DNA from: Bifidobacterium breve
GTDB taxonomy: Bacteria; Actinomycetota; Acidimicrobiia; Acidimicrobiales; Ilumatobacteraceae
Assembly (NCBI GenBank): GCA_945869715.1
Contig: CAMBPP010000003.1
Span: 1 to 35,032, forward strand
Direction: 5' to 3'
DNA: 35,032 nucleotides
The notes beneath the pieces were generated by a model. It made no database searches. It worked only from the letters and a program-made list of their open reading frames with translations, and was not told where the DNA came from. The translations under genes were made by a program, and so were the position numbers. Below, one piece after another: positions 1-11,536 of the stretch (its first letter is position 1; each line of letters opens with the position of its first letter).

Positions 1-1
1 C

Positions 2-166
2 CATCGGTTAGCGGATGCTCAAGATGAAGCTGCAGAAATATTCAGTGAAAGTGCACCCCGAATACCCGTGGTGCGCGCTCCCTTTTCCGCAGCCCTTCTT
101 GATGATCCAGAAAAAACTCTTGAGACGCTGTGTTCATTAGGCGCACTCATGGCTCGTGCCGACTAG
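2..166 (+). CDS. C-terminal fragment of a CDS truncated by the window start; possibly an ArsA-like/anion-transporting ATPase C-terminus
   Basis: Open frame from the window edge, ...HRLADAQDEAAEIFSESAPRIPVVRAPFSAALLDDPEKTLETLCSLGALMARAD*, stop TAG at 164-166. Family assignment is a guess from the tail only. Confidence 0.5.
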   Translation, partial: HRLADAQDEAAEIFSESAPRIPVVRAPFSAALLDDPEKTLETLCSLGALMARAD

Positions 167-175
167 AGTTTCCAC

Positions 176-559
176 GTGCATATTCTTTTAGCAACCGATG
201 CCCAGTGGGTTCTTAATGAAGTAGTCGCAGCTCTTGGCTCGCCAGAAACCTCATTCACCGTTTGCTCCAATGGTCGCGACGTCACCGCCGCCGTTACAGC
301 GCGCACTCCCGACCTCGCAGTGCTCGACTCACAAATTGGTTCCATGGGTGGGTTCGCAGTCACCATGGACCTGCGTCTCGATGAAACCGGTGGCCGCTTG
401 CCACATATTCCTGTTCTCATGTTGCTCGACCGTGATGCCGATGCTCAGCTTGCAAAACGCAGTGGCGCCGACAAGTGGCTAGTGAAGCCTCTCAACGCAC
501 TCACTTTGCGTCGTACCGCTCATTCACTTGTAGCGGGCGAACTCGAAACTGCTCAATAA
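176..559 (+). CDS. Response-regulator receiver-like domain protein (stand-alone)
   Basis: GTG start 10 bp after the previous stop; 127 aa, MHILLATDAQWVLNEVVAAL...DLAVLDSQIGSMGGFAVTMDLR...IPVLMLLDRDADAQLAKRSGADKWLVKPLNALTL (phosphoacceptor-like D and conserved K-P). Confidence 0.8.
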   Translation: MHILLATDAQWVLNEVVAALGSPETSFTVCSNGRDVTAAVTARTPDLAVLDSQIGSMGGFAVTMDLRLDETGGRLPHIPVLMLLDRDADAQLAKRSGADKWLVKPLNALTLRRTAHSLVAGELETAQ

Positions 560-579
560 GCCAATTTAAATAAATAGCT

Positions 580-2494
<1,915 letters not shown>

Positions 2495-2509
2495 GGAGTT
2501 AAGTATTGC

Positions 2510-3022
2510 TTATTTACGTTCGGGCAACGGGGCAGAGTACGACTGGCCAGAGTCGAGGCCAAAAGCTGTATGCAAAGTGCGCATTGCTTTTTCCGTATTT
2601 GAAGCACCAACAACAACCGACACGCGAATGGTGCTTGTAGAGATCATTTCAATATTCACATCGGCATCGGCAAGCACACGGAACATTTTTGCAGCTACTC
2701 CTGGGCTCGTCTTCATTCCTGCACCAACGAGTGAAATTTTTGCCACTGCTTCGTCGTGGGTCACACCAGCAGCGCCAAGTTCGCCAGCAACTGCGTTAAC
2801 TATTTTCAGGGCCGTGGCAAGGTCAGATTTGGGAACAGTGAAAGAGATGTCGGTAATGCCGTCTTTAGAAGTATTTTGAACAATCATGTCGACGTTGACA
2901 TTGGCATCGGCCAGTGGTTCAAAAAGGGCAGCAGAAATACCTGGCTTATCGGCAACGCCAAACACAGTTACTTTTGCTTCACCTGTTTCGTGAACTACTC
3001 CAGAAATAATGGGATCTTCCAT
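2510..3022 (-). CDS. Predicted internal translation product: aspartate kinase beta (ACT-domain regulatory subunit)
   Basis: In-frame ATG at 3022 ([28 protein letters not shown]...) preceded on the minus strand by AAAGGAG-AATGCC-ATG, i.e. a strong SD with 6 nt spacing. Position matches the alpha/beta organisation known for Corynebacterium and Bacillus aspartokinases. Confidence 0.65.
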   Translation of the reverse strand: MEDPIISGVVHETGEAKVTVFGVADKPGISAALFEPLADANVNVDMIVQNTSKDGITDISFTVPKSDLATALKIVNAVAGELGAAGVTHDEAVAKISLVGAGMKTSPGVAAKMFRVLADADVNIEMISTSTIRVSVVVGASNTEKAMRTLHTAFGLDSGQSYSAPLPERK

Positions 3023-3799
3023 GGCATTCTCCTTTGAAGACTGCTGTGCATTAAAGGCGCTCATATCGAGCACCCAGGTACCGTGTTCCCAAGTGAAACT
3101 TGAACGCACGTGTAGAGGAACATTGTGATTACGAGCAAATTCAACTGAGCGAAGCGCTAATACTTTGCTTCCTGCCCCAGCCATTTCTAACATCTCTTCA
3201 AAATCGAGGCGCTGTAATTTACGAGCTTGAGGAACAATGCGCGGGTCGGCACTGAAGACCCCGGTCACGTCGGTATAAATTTCGCACACATCGGCATTGA
3301 CCGCAGCGGCCAGTGCAACTGCTGTGGTATCGCTACCACCACGACCCAAAGTTGTAATTTCGCTGTCGGTGCTCACTCCCTGGAACCCTGCAACAACGGC
3401 AACTTTGCCAGCGGCAAGTGCCTCCCGCAGACGATCGCCTCTGACCTCAAGAATTTTTGCTTTGGTATGAACAGTGTCGGTAATAATTCCCACTTGGCTG
3501 CCCGTGAAAGAAACTGCGTCGATGCCAATATCGGCAAGAGCCATGCACACGAGCGCCATGGAAATGCGCTCTCCGGTGGTGAGCAGCATGTCGAGTTCGC
3601 GCCCGGGGTGAGTGCCAGAGACCTGATTTGCCAATGAAATGAGGTTGTCGGTGGTTTTGCCCATGGCCGACACCACAACAACAACGTCATTGCCGTGGCT
3701 GCGCGTAAAAGCCACATGCTCGGCAACGGCCTTAATGCGTTCAGGGTCGGCAACCGACGTTCCACCGTATTTTTGCACAACTATTCCCACAGATGTCAA
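2510..3799 (-). CDS. lysC: Aspartate kinase (alpha form)
   Basis: [21 protein letters not shown]...[41 protein letters not shown] plus C-terminal ACT domains. True start may be GTG at 3790. Confidence 0.95.
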   Translation of the reverse strand: MTSVGIVVQKYGGTSVADPERIKAVAEHVAFTRSHGNDVVVVVSAMGKTTDNLISLANQVSGTHPGRELDMLLTTGERISMALVCMALADIGIDAVSFTGSQVGIITDTVHTKAKILEVRGDRLREALAAGKVAVVAGFQGVSTDSEITTLGRGGSDTTAVALAAAVNADVCEIYTDVTGVFSADPRIVPQARKLQRLDFEEMLEMAGAGSKVLALRSVEFARNHNVPLHVRSSFTWEHGTWVLDMSAFNAQQSSKENAMEDPIISGVVHETGEAKVTVFGVADKPGISAALFEPLADANVNVDMIVQNTSKDGITDISFTVPKSDLATALKIVNAVAGELGAAGVTHDEAVAKISLVGAGMKTSPGVAAKMFRVLADADVNIEMISTSTIRVSVVVGASNTEKAMRTLHTAFGLDSGQSYSAPLPERK

Positions 3800-3832
3800 A
3801 CGTTAGCGGAGTGCGACTAACCTACCGACCTT

Positions 3833-4675
3833 GTGGGTACTGAAAAAAGAGAACGCCAGAAATTGAACCGCCAGCAGCGACTCACCGAGCTCGCTGCACA
3901 ACAACGTCGCTCCACAACCAAAAAGCGCGGTCTGCAGGTAGCGGGTCTTGTTGCCCTCGTTTTACTTGTGGTCCTCATTTTCAATGTGACCAGCAGCGAC
4001 GACACATCTACTGTGGCCCCAACCGACACCGCTGTCGATGCCGCCACCGATTCCACGGCTCCAGCAGCAACCGCCCCTGTGGTCACCGCCCCAGGCGCCT
4101 CAATCACTGGCGATACCAAGTGCCCTGCTGTTGACGGCTCGCAAGCACGTGTTACCAAATTCGAAAAAGCACCGCCAATGTGTATTGATGCCGCCAAAAA
4201 ATATACGGCAACCTTCGACACCACTGAAGGAAGCATTGTTATCGATCTCGACACGGCAAAAACTCCGCAAACGGTGAACAACTTTGTCACCCTCTCGCGT
4301 TACAAGTACTACGACGGCACCGTTATCTTCCGTACCGATACATCAATTGACATCATTCAAGGTGGCGGTCTGACAAATACCGATGACCCTGGCTACACCA
4401 TTGCCGACGAAGGCAGTGGCTACAAGTACGTTGAAGGCGACCTCGCAATGGCTCGCACTGGCGAGCCAAATAGCGCAGGCGGACAATGGTTCTTCGTTGC
4501 TGGCCCGAAAGCTTCGGCGCTCGATGGCCAAGGCACCTACGTCAATTTTGCAAAAGTTACGTCTGGTCTTGATGTAGTGAAAAACATCCTTGCACTGAGC
4601 AGCGGCAGTGGCGCTTTAGGCGGAGTGCCTAGTCGCAACGTAGTCATTAACTCGGTCACCATCACCGAAAGCTAA
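3833..4675 (+). CDS. Membrane-anchored/secreted peptidyl-prolyl cis-trans isomerase (cyclophilin type)
   Basis: N-terminal TM helix (GLQVAGLVALVLLVVLIFNV), Thr/Ala-rich linker, cyclophilin-like domain (YTATFDTTEGSIVIDLDTAKTPQTVNNFVTLSRYKYYDGTVIFRTDTSIDIIQGG...). Confidence 0.9.
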   Translation: MGTEKRERQKLNRQQRLTELAAQQRRSTTKKRGLQVAGLVALVLLVVLIFNVTSSDDTSTVAPTDTAVDAATDSTAPAATAPVVTAPGASITGDTKCPAVDGSQARVTKFEKAPPMCIDAAKKYTATFDTTEGSIVIDLDTAKTPQTVNNFVTLSRYKYYDGTVIFRTDTSIDIIQGGGLTNTDDPGYTIADEGSGYKYVEGDLAMARTGEPNSAGGQWFFVAGPKASALDGQGTYVNFAKVTSGLDVVKNILALSSGSGALGGVPSRNVVINSVTITES

Positions 4676-4682
4676 AAGCGCT

Positions 4683-5510
4683 CTACTCAACGAGTTTTTT
4701 TTCTAGCTCCACCAAAGTTGCTTCACTCACACCAATTGATTTTGTGTAATTGCGCAGTGACCCATGTTCTGCAACTAGCCCATCAATAATGATGCGCATT
4801 GCTCGCCCATCAGCTCGTAGAAATGATGCAGGTGTTACTCCAATGCGATCTGCAAGTTCTTTTGAATGACTCTTTGCCCAATTCGTTAACCGCTCCATTG
4901 CGGAATCACTTTGTTCATAGTCGGCAATGATGTATTCATGGTCGCAACCAAGCGAACCCAACACCATCATTGCTAAGAGCCCCGTGCGGTCTTTACCAGC
5001 GGCACAATGAAAAATAGTTGGTCCGTCGGCATTGGCCAATGTCTCTAATGCATCTGCAAAACGGGTCGACCCATTGCCCAACATTTCCGGGTATGCCCAC
5101 AACAAAAATTCCATCGGGTCGTCAGTGACTGGCACATCATCTTCCGACCACGTGATGTCCAAAATGGAGTGGTTGTGAAAATTGACCTCGTACTTATCGA
5201 CAGGAAATTTGCCACGATTTTCCAATTCATCGACCGAACGTAAGTCCACCACGTTGCGAATACCGAGCGCCCCAATGAGTGCTAGATCTTCATCGTTGAG
5301 GTGGTGCATCGAGTCGGCGCGGTAAAGGACACCCCATTTCATCTGACCATTCGCCGTCGGGTAGCCGCCAAGGTCGCGAAAGTTATGAGATGTTTCCATG
5401 CCAATGAGGCGGTGAGAATGCGTGGCAAGCGCCCATGCGTCGTCGGTGGAAACTGGGCTAGATGCAGGAGTGGAATCGGTCACGCCCAAACCGTAATCAG
5501 GATGTGGCAC
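4683..5510 (-). CDS. Tyrosine/serine protein phosphatase (PtpB/LipA-like, Y_phosphatase3)
   Basis: N-terminal NFRDLGGYPTANGQMKWGVLYRAD and active-site P-loop HCAAGKDRTG. Confidence 0.88.
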   Translation of the reverse strand: MPHPDYGLGVTDSTPASSPVSTDDAWALATHSHRLIGMETSHNFRDLGGYPTANGQMKWGVLYRADSMHHLNDEDLALIGALGIRNVVDLRSVDELENRGKFPVDKYEVNFHNHSILDITWSEDDVPVTDDPMEFLLWAYPEMLGNGSTRFADALETLANADGPTIFHCAAGKDRTGLLAMMVLGSLGCDHEYIIADYEQSDSAMERLTNWAKSHSKELADRIGVTPASFLRADGRAMRIIIDGLVAEHGSLRNYTKSIGVSEATLVELEKKLVE

Positions 5511-5539
5511 GGTTACTGGCTGGTAACTATGCTCTCAGT

Positions 5540-6448
5540 GTGACTTCGCCAAATCTTTTCCCAAATCACCCCCATTCGTCACCTGGCGAATCGGGTCTCC
5601 TTTCCCCCCAGACCATCGGCATTGTGGGCAGCGGCATCATGGGCGCCGGTATTGCTGAGGTCTTTGCATCTTCCGGGCACACCGTGGTGTTGCGTTCGCG
5701 CTCAGCTGAAGCTGCCAGCGGCGTTATGCGTGCGCTCACCGCCAGTTTGGAAAAACAAGTACAGCGCGGTCGACTTGAAGCACAACGAAAAATTGACATT
5801 CTGGCGCTGTGTACAACAACCACTCATCTGAACGATCTCCAAAAATGTGACGTTGTTATTGAATCTATAGTTGAAGATTTTGAAACAAAAATTACTTTGT
5901 TTACCGAGCTCGACTCGCTATTACCCCCCGCAACCATTTTGGCAAGTAACACCAGCACGCTGCCCATCATTGAATTAGCACGTGCGACACAACGCCCCGA
6001 CAAAGTGTGTGGTATTCATTTTTTTAATCCAGCCACAACAATGTCTCTGGTAGAAATTGTTCGACCCATTACTTCGTCAGATGACACCATCCAATTCGCT
6101 GTTGCCCTTACTGAGTCCTGTGGCAAAACTCCGGTGCACGTGCGTGATGATGCGGGGTTCATTGTGAATGCTCTCTTGTTTCCATATCTCAATAACGCCA
6201 TCAAAATGTACGAACGCGGAACAGCCACCATGAGCGATATTGACACCGCAATGAAAGGCGGATGCAATTTCCCTATGGGGCCGTTTGCACTGCTCGATTT
6301 GGTGGGGCTCGATACTTCACTATCAATCCTTGAAACACTGCACAAAAGCTCGCCGAACGATGCAGATGAACCTGCTCCGTTACTGCGCCAACTTGTTTCT
6401 GAAGGCAAACTTGGGCGAAAGACAAAAAATGGGTTCTATTCGTACTAA
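5540..6448 (+). CDS. 3-hydroxybutyryl-CoA/3-hydroxyacyl-CoA dehydrogenase
   Basis: TIGIVGSGIMGAGIAEVFASSGHTVVLRSRS...ASNTSTLPIIELARATQRPDKVCGIHFFNPATTMSLVEIVRP...GKLGRKTKNGFYSY. Likely GTG start at 5540 within the 5462 ORF. Confidence 0.93.
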   Translation: MTSPNLFPNHPHSSPGESGLLSPQTIGIVGSGIMGAGIAEVFASSGHTVVLRSRSAEAASGVMRALTASLEKQVQRGRLEAQRKIDILALCTTTTHLNDLQKCDVVIESIVEDFETKITLFTELDSLLPPATILASNTSTLPIIELARATQRPDKVCGIHFFNPATTMSLVEIVRPITSSDDTIQFAVALTESCGKTPVHVRDDAGFIVNALLFPYLNNAIKMYERGTATMSDIDTAMKGGCNFPMGPFALLDLVGLDTSLSILETLHKSSPNDADEPAPLLRQLVSEGKLGRKTKNGFYSY

Positions 6449-6457
6449 ACCTGTGTT

Positions 6458-7123
6458 GTGTTATTTGAAACAACACCTCAAGCAGTAAGCGAATGTCACT
6501 GGGCATTCGCCCCTGCTGCAAAGTGGCCCGACGATGACCTCGTGGGTGGTGGTGCCGATCTCGAACCATCCACACTCATCTACGCCTACTCACATGGAAT
6601 GTTTCCCATGGGCATTGGCCGCAGTAGCAAACACCTGGGTTGGTGGTCTCCAAACCCTCGGGGAATTCTTCCCTTGCCAAACTTGCAAGTAAGTCGTTCC
6701 ATGAAACAAAGCGCAAAGAAATACACAATGCGCACGAATACCAACTTTTCTGCAGTGATGGCTGCATGTGCTTCACCAATGCGCGAAGGTGCATGGATTA
6801 CCCGCCCTTTCATTGCCGCATATGAGCGCTTACACGAATTGGGATGGGCACACTCAGTGGAAACGTACAACGAAGACGGGCACCTAGTTGGTGGCCTGTA
6901 CGGCGTTCGCATTGGCGGATTATTTGCCGGTGAATCAATGTTCCATCTACAACGCGATGCAAGCAAAGTTGCGCTCATGCATTTGGTAGAACACATGCGC
7001 AGCCTCGATATGTCGTTGCTCGATGTTCAATGGAGTACCCCCCATTTGGCCTCGCTAGGGGTCATCGAAGTACCGCGAGACCAGTATTTGAGGCAGTTAT
7101 CAGAGGCTATTAGCGGCCAATAG
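6458..7123 (+). CDS. aat: Leucyl/phenylalanyl-tRNA--protein transferase
   Basis: YSHGMFPMG...LGWWSPNPRGILPL...WITRPFIAAYERLHELGWAHSVE...LVGGLYGVRIGGLFAGESMFHLQRDASKVALMHLVEHMR, the Aat signature. Confidence 0.95.
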   Translation: MLFETTPQAVSECHWAFAPAAKWPDDDLVGGGADLEPSTLIYAYSHGMFPMGIGRSSKHLGWWSPNPRGILPLPNLQVSRSMKQSAKKYTMRTNTNFSAVMAACASPMREGAWITRPFIAAYERLHELGWAHSVETYNEDGHLVGGLYGVRIGGLFAGESMFHLQRDASKVALMHLVEHMRSLDMSLLDVQWSTPHLASLGVIEVPRDQYLRQLSEAISGQ

Positions 7124-7146
7124 CCCGTATCGTAGAGACTGTCTCT

Positions 7147-9105
7147 ATGTCTGAAAATGCACCCCGCCGCCGCGAAGAGCCATGGTTGATGCGCACCTAT
7201 TCAGGGCACTCCACCGCAGCTGCTTCAAATGAGTTATACCGCACCAACTTGTCGAAAGGCCAAACTGGCCTCTCTATTGCCTTCGACCTTCCTACACAGA
7301 CCGGCTACGACCCCGACCATATTCTTGCTCGCGGGGAAGTAGGAAAAGTCGGCGTTCCAGTTGCCCACCTCGGCCACATGCGCACGTTGTTGACAGATAT
7401 TCCGCCTGGCCAAATGAATACTTCAATGACCATTAACGCAACAGCCGCATGGCTACTTGCGTTATACGTGGCAAATGCAGAAGAGCAAGGAACGCCTTCC
7501 ACTGCATTACGTGGAACAACTCAAAATGACATCGTGAAAGAATACTTGTCGCGCGGCACATACATCTTCCCGCCAGATGCTTCGAAGCGACTCATTGTCG
7601 ACATGGTTGCATGGTGTGCTCACAATGCTCCTAAATGGAACCCTATGAACGTTTGTAGTTACCACTTGCAAGAAGCAGGTGCTACTCCCGTTCAAGAAGT
7701 TGCTTTTTCATTAGCAACCGCAATTGACATTCTTGATGCCGTGAAAGCAAGTGGGCAAGTAAGCGACGAACAGTTTCCACAGGTTTTCGGGTCAATATCT
7801 TTTTTCGTGAACGCAGGCATTCGCTTCATTGAAGAAATGTGCAAGTTGCGAGCATTTACCGAGTTATGGGATCGCATCGGTCGTGAGCGTTACAACATCA
7901 CCGATGAAAAAGCACGTCGTTTCCGTTATGGCGTACAAGTGAACTCACTTGGTCTGACCGAAGCACAGCCCGAAAACAATGTGCAGCGCATTGTTTTAGA
8001 AATGCTTGCAGTCACCTTGTCGAAAAAAGCACGTGCGCGTTCTGTGCAACTTCCTGCTTGGAACGAAGCTCTTGGCCTTCCTCGCCCATGGGACCAGCAA
8101 TGGTCGTTACGGATGCAGCAAGTGCTTGCCTTTGAAACCGACTTGTTGGAGTATGCAGATATTTTTGATGGCTCCCATGTTGTCGAACAGCGCACCGACG
8201 AAATTCGCGATGCTGCATGGGTTGAGCTACAAGAGATACTCGAACTAGGCGGAGCCTTCGAAGCAATTGAAGACCTCAAAGGTCGCCTTGTGTCTTCCAT
8301 GGCCGACCGCACCCGTCGCATTGAAACGGGCGACCAAATTGTGGTGGGCATGAATGCCTTCACTGAAAGCGCCGACTCACCGCTTGGTGGCGATGGAAAT
8401 ATTTTGACCGTCAACCCCGCAGTTGAGGCCGAAACCATTAACGACACCAACGCTTGGCGAACCGCCCGCAATAACGGCGATGTGGAAAAAGCTTTGGCAG
8501 AACTGCGACGTGTGGCGGTGGAAGGCGACAACATCGTGCCTCCGTCAATTGCTCTTGCCAAAGCCGGTGGCACCACTGGTGAATGGGGCACCGCGCTACG
8601 CGACATCTTCGGTGAATACCGTGCTCCCACCGGAGTTGCAGCCGCTCTCGGGCGTCGTACACACGAACTTGCCGGCGTTGCAGCATTTGTGAAATCTATT
8701 CCTGGCGGCCCACCAAAGTTCCTTGTTGCAAAACCCGGGCTCGATGGTCACTCCAATGGTGCAGAACAAATTGCCGTTGCAGCGCGCGATGCCGGAATGG
8801 AAGTGGTGTACAGCGGCATTCGTCTGACACCAGCACAAATTGTGGCAAGTGCTCGCGATGAAGACCCCGATGTCATTGGCCTGTCCATTCTTTCTGGTTC
8901 ACATCTTTCACTCGTCAGTGACATTTTGGAGCTCATGAAAAAAGAGGGCCTCGACATTCCCGTTATTTTGGGTGGAATCATTCCGGAAGCCGACCGCGAC
9001 AACTTAAAGCGTCAAGGAATTGCTGCGGTCTACACACCAAAAGATTTCGACATCTCACGCATTATGAATGAGATTGCACATCTCGTTGCCGAACGACGTT
9101 CGTAA
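7147..9105 (+). CDS. ecm: Ethylmalonyl-CoA-mutase-type (MeaA/Ecm) B12-dependent acyl-CoA mutase
   Basis: PWLMRTYSGHSTAAASNELYRTNLSKGQTGLSIAFDLPTQTGYDPDHILARGEVGKVGVPVAHLGHMRTL... plus a C-terminal B12-binding domain (KFLVAKPGLDGHSNGAEQIAVAARDAGMEVVYSGIRLTPAQIVASA). 652 aa, shorter than typical methylmalonyl-CoA mutase large subunits. Confidence 0.88.
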   Translation: MSENAPRRREEPWLMRTYSGHSTAAASNELYRTNLSKGQTGLSIAFDLPTQTGYDPDHILARGEVGKVGVPVAHLGHMRTLLTDIPPGQMNTSMTINATAAWLLALYVANAEEQGTPSTALRGTTQNDIVKEYLSRGTYIFPPDASKRLIVDMVAWCAHNAPKWNPMNVCSYHLQEAGATPVQEVAFSLATAIDILDAVKASGQVSDEQFPQVFGSISFFVNAGIRFIEEMCKLRAFTELWDRIGRERYNITDEKARRFRYGVQVNSLGLTEAQPENNVQRIVLEMLAVTLSKKARARSVQLPAWNEALGLPRPWDQQWSLRMQQVLAFETDLLEYADIFDGSHVVEQRTDEIRDAAWVELQEILELGGAFEAIEDLKGRLVSSMADRTRRIETGDQIVVGMNAFTESADSPLGGDGNILTVNPAVEAETINDTNAWRTARNNGDVEKALAELRRVAVEGDNIVPPSIALAKAGGTTGEWGTALRDIFGEYRAPTGVAAALGRRTHELAGVAAFVKSIPGGPPKFLVAKPGLDGHSNGAEQIAVAARDAGMEVVYSGIRLTPAQIVASARDEDPDVIGLSILSGSHLSLVSDILELMKKEGLDIPVILGGIIPEADRDNLKRQGIAAVYTPKDFDISRIMNEIAHLVAERRS

Positions 9106-9107
9106 GT

Positions 9108-9803
9108 TCATGCGCTTTCGCGAGTAATCCAGTTTTCGAAATGAGGGCTGCTTTCAAAACTCGTGATGAGTGCATAACGCGGTGTACTGGCATTGTGCAC
9201 CACTACGTGCCAAAGCCTTTGAGTGTCTACGACAAAACGAGTACCTTGCGACAAAGGTACTCGTCGTTCAGTGGAACGATCGGGTAACCCATCGGCATCG
9301 TTGTCCATGAGCAACATGTAACTGTTGGGGCTGTCAGTGAGTTCAAACCAACTGCGCACAACCCAACCTTCATTTTCTGGGTTCATGCGATTGTTGTCGT
9401 CGCGGTGAATAGAGCGCAATGCAGTTTCGTGATCTTGTGGCTCTAATTTAATAATGCGCACGCGCCCAAAATTTGCACCAACACCTGTGACGTAGTCGCA
9501 TAATGTGGGTGCTTTTGCTGCGTTGCTTGTGAAAATAGCGCCTTTGTCGGGCCGGCCTTTATCCCAAAACCCTCTGCAATCGAGTTCACCATCGGCAGAG
9601 GCAAGTGGTGCAAAGTTGGTGTCACCACCGCTCTTCCAATCTAAATATTCAAGAGATTCCCATTCAGCACTCGGCACAGAAAAATTTGCGGACTGAAGAA
9701 TGACAACGCCATCTTGCGCTAGCGATGGCACACGGTAGTGTGAACTCTGCAAAGGAATCTGTACCGACCAATGTTCTTGTGTTGGCCAAAATGTTGTTGC
9801 CAT
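9108..9803 (-). CDS. Hypothetical protein with a possible Fe(II)/2-oxoglutarate (cupin-fold) oxygenase motif
   Basis: 231 aa; candidate HxD...H...R triad: SIHRDDNNR ... QRLWHVVVHNASTPRYALITSF. No family recognised with certainty. Confidence 0.7.
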   Translation of the reverse strand: MATTFWPTQEHWSVQIPLQSSHYRVPSLAQDGVVILQSANFSVPSAEWESLEYLDWKSGGDTNFAPLASADGELDCRGFWDKGRPDKGAIFTSNAAKAPTLCDYVTGVGANFGRVRIIKLEPQDHETALRSIHRDDNNRMNPENEGWVVRSWFELTDSPNSYMLLMDNDADGLPDRSTERRVPLSQGTRFVVDTQRLWHVVVHNASTPRYALITSFESSPHFENWITRESA

Positions 9804-9820
9804 AACGAAAGTGTAAAGCG

Positions 9821-10207
9821 TTAAGAGGTGCTCGTGGTGACTAGAGCGGTGCTAGTTGCCGAAGTACTTGTGACAGGTGCTACTCGAGCGATTGAACCTT
9901 GTGGTAAAAGGATTTCATCGCCAGCTGAAATCTTGTCGGGGTTATCTATGTTGTTCAATTCAATAATTGCTTCCATTTTAGCCGAGTACAACTGGGCAAT
10001 ACTGAAGAGCGATTCACCGCTTTTTACCACGTGCTTGAGCGGAACGGCAATAGTGGTAGTTGTCGTTGCTGCAACCGAACTCGTGGTGGTGGTGGTTGCC
10101 GCAGGACTACCATCTCCACCACCTAAGAGCGACGCCATCACCGCCGCCAATGAAAACGCCAGCGTCCCAATTGCAAGGCCCCACTGAAGTCGGCCGTGGA
10201 TGATCAT
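9821..10207 (-). CDS. Membrane-anchored LysM-domain protein
   Basis: N-terminal hydrophobic segment, Thr-rich linker, LysM HVVKSGESLFSIAQLYSAKMEAIIELNNIDNPDKISAGDEILLP. Confidence 0.85.
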   Translation of the reverse strand: MIIHGRLQWGLAIGTLAFSLAAVMASLLGGGDGSPAATTTTTSSVAATTTTTIAVPLKHVVKSGESLFSIAQLYSAKMEAIIELNNIDNPDKISAGDEILLPQGSIARVAPVTSTSATSTALVTTSTS

Positions 10208-10209
10208 TG

Positions 10210-11298
10210 CTAGAGGCTACGCCATGACACCAAGTGCGCTAGCGCTTTGAATTGCTCAATGGCTTCATTTCCCAGTGAGAGCCCCGACAAGTGACTGACC
10301 GACTCGGCAGTGAGTTGAGTGATGCGATCTTCCATAGTTTGCAATGCACCAGTTTGTTGAATGACTTCTTGAATTGCGGCAATGTCGCTTGCCGATATGC
10401 CAGGGCGCCCCACTTTGTTCAACACATCTACCTGCGCAGGTGTTGCCAGCTCGGTGGTGAGAGCCAACAGTGGCGTGGGTTTGCCTTCACGTAGGTCGTC
10501 CCCGGTAGGTTTTCCAGTGACCGACGATTCACCAAAGACTCCCAAAATGTCATCGCGCATTTGGAAAGCATCACCAAGGGGAAGCCCAATTGCCGAGAGT
10601 TGTTCTAAAACTCCAGCCGGCAAGGGGGCAGAGGTAACAAGAGCACCTAATTGCAGTGGCCGTTCAATGGTGTACTTGCCACTCTTGTAGCGGCATATTT
10701 GTTCAGCTTCGGCTTGCCTGCGCTCACGACGAGCAGATCCAACAATGTCAAGAAATTGTCCGATGTTGAGTTCAAGTCGCAACTCGCTCCACATGGCACG
10801 CGCTTCGCGAGAAGTATCGGCCATGAGGTCGTCGGCATATACATAGGTGAGGTCTCCAACAAGAAGTGCGACACCATCGCCATACCGAGTGGCATCGCCA
10901 TCGAGCGACTGCTCTTTGTGCAAAGCGCTGTGGCGTACGTGAGTTGTTTGTACTCCTCGGCGCGTTAATGAACCATCCATGATGTCGTCGTGGAAAAGTG
11001 CGAAAGCGTGCAAGAGTTCCAATGCTGCACCGGTGCGCACAATGCGTTCATCGCTTGGGTCGGCTCCTGTTGCAATACTTCCCCAATAACAAAATGCCGG
11101 TCGCAATCGCTTACCACCAGCAAGTACTAGCCCTCTCATTTCGCTGAAAGGAACAGCAAGAGTGGGGTTTACTTCAACCCAACGCGCTTCCTCGGCCGCC
11201 AAGAGTGTGGCTAAATAGTTTTCTACCCGAGCAGCGAGCTCAACAAGAAACGCTGGAGCACCAGGTTGCGATGATGGCAACCCATCAGGAAGTGGCAT
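10210..11298 (-). CDS. Polyprenyl (geranylgeranyl/farnesyl) diphosphate synthase
   Basis: GGKRLRPAFCYW; FARM-like ALFHDDIMDGSLTRRG; second Asp motif MRDDILGVFG. ATG at 11298 has SD GGAGA upstream. Confidence 0.92.
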   Translation of the reverse strand: MPLPDGLPSSQPGAPAFLVELAARVENYLATLLAAEEARWVEVNPTLAVPFSEMRGLVLAGGKRLRPAFCYWGSIATGADPSDERIVRTGAALELLHAFALFHDDIMDGSLTRRGVQTTHVRHSALHKEQSLDGDATRYGDGVALLVGDLTYVYADDLMADTSREARAMWSELRLELNIGQFLDIVGSARRERRQAEAEQICRYKSGKYTIERPLQLGALVTSAPLPAGVLEQLSAIGLPLGDAFQMRDDILGVFGESSVTGKPTGDDLREGKPTPLLALTTELATPAQVDVLNKVGRPGISASDIAAIQEVIQQTGALQTMEDRITQLTAESVSHLSGLSLGNEAIEQFKALAHLVSWRSL

Positions 11299-11518
11299 CG
11301 ATTTCTCCAACAACTTGTTCTACATGCAGACGTGCCGCACTAATTTTGCCCCGACACAAAGAAATGAGTGCAGCTGCCCGTTGTACTTTCGTAGCAAGTG
11401 CGTCGACATCAACCGAATCAGATTCCAAACTCTTCAAGATGGTTTCGAGTTCAGCAAGTGCCTCGCTGTAGGTCAACTCATCAACACCTAAATCGCCTTC
11501 TTGTGTTTTCTTTGCCAT
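11285..11518 (-). CDS. xseB: Exodeoxyribonuclease VII small subunit
   Basis: LTYSEALAELETILKSLESDSVDVDALATKVQRAAALISLCRGKISAARLHVEQVV; immediately downstream of xseA. Confidence 0.93.
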   Translation of the reverse strand: MAKKTQEGDLGVDELTYSEALAELETILKSLESDSVDVDALATKVQRAAALISLCRGKISAARLHVEQVVGEIDATS

Positions 11519-11536
11519 AGTGATTCCCCTTGCTAC

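Noticed and set aside
7926-8630. 234-aa minus-strand ORF antisense to ecm
   Set aside because: Ser/Arg-rich shadow ORF opposite a strongly supported CDS.
9090-9102. CGAAC-GAC-GTTCG dyad at the ecm 3' end as a terminator
   Set aside because: Only a 5-bp stem with a 3-nt loop inside coding sequence and no T-tract; too weak to call.
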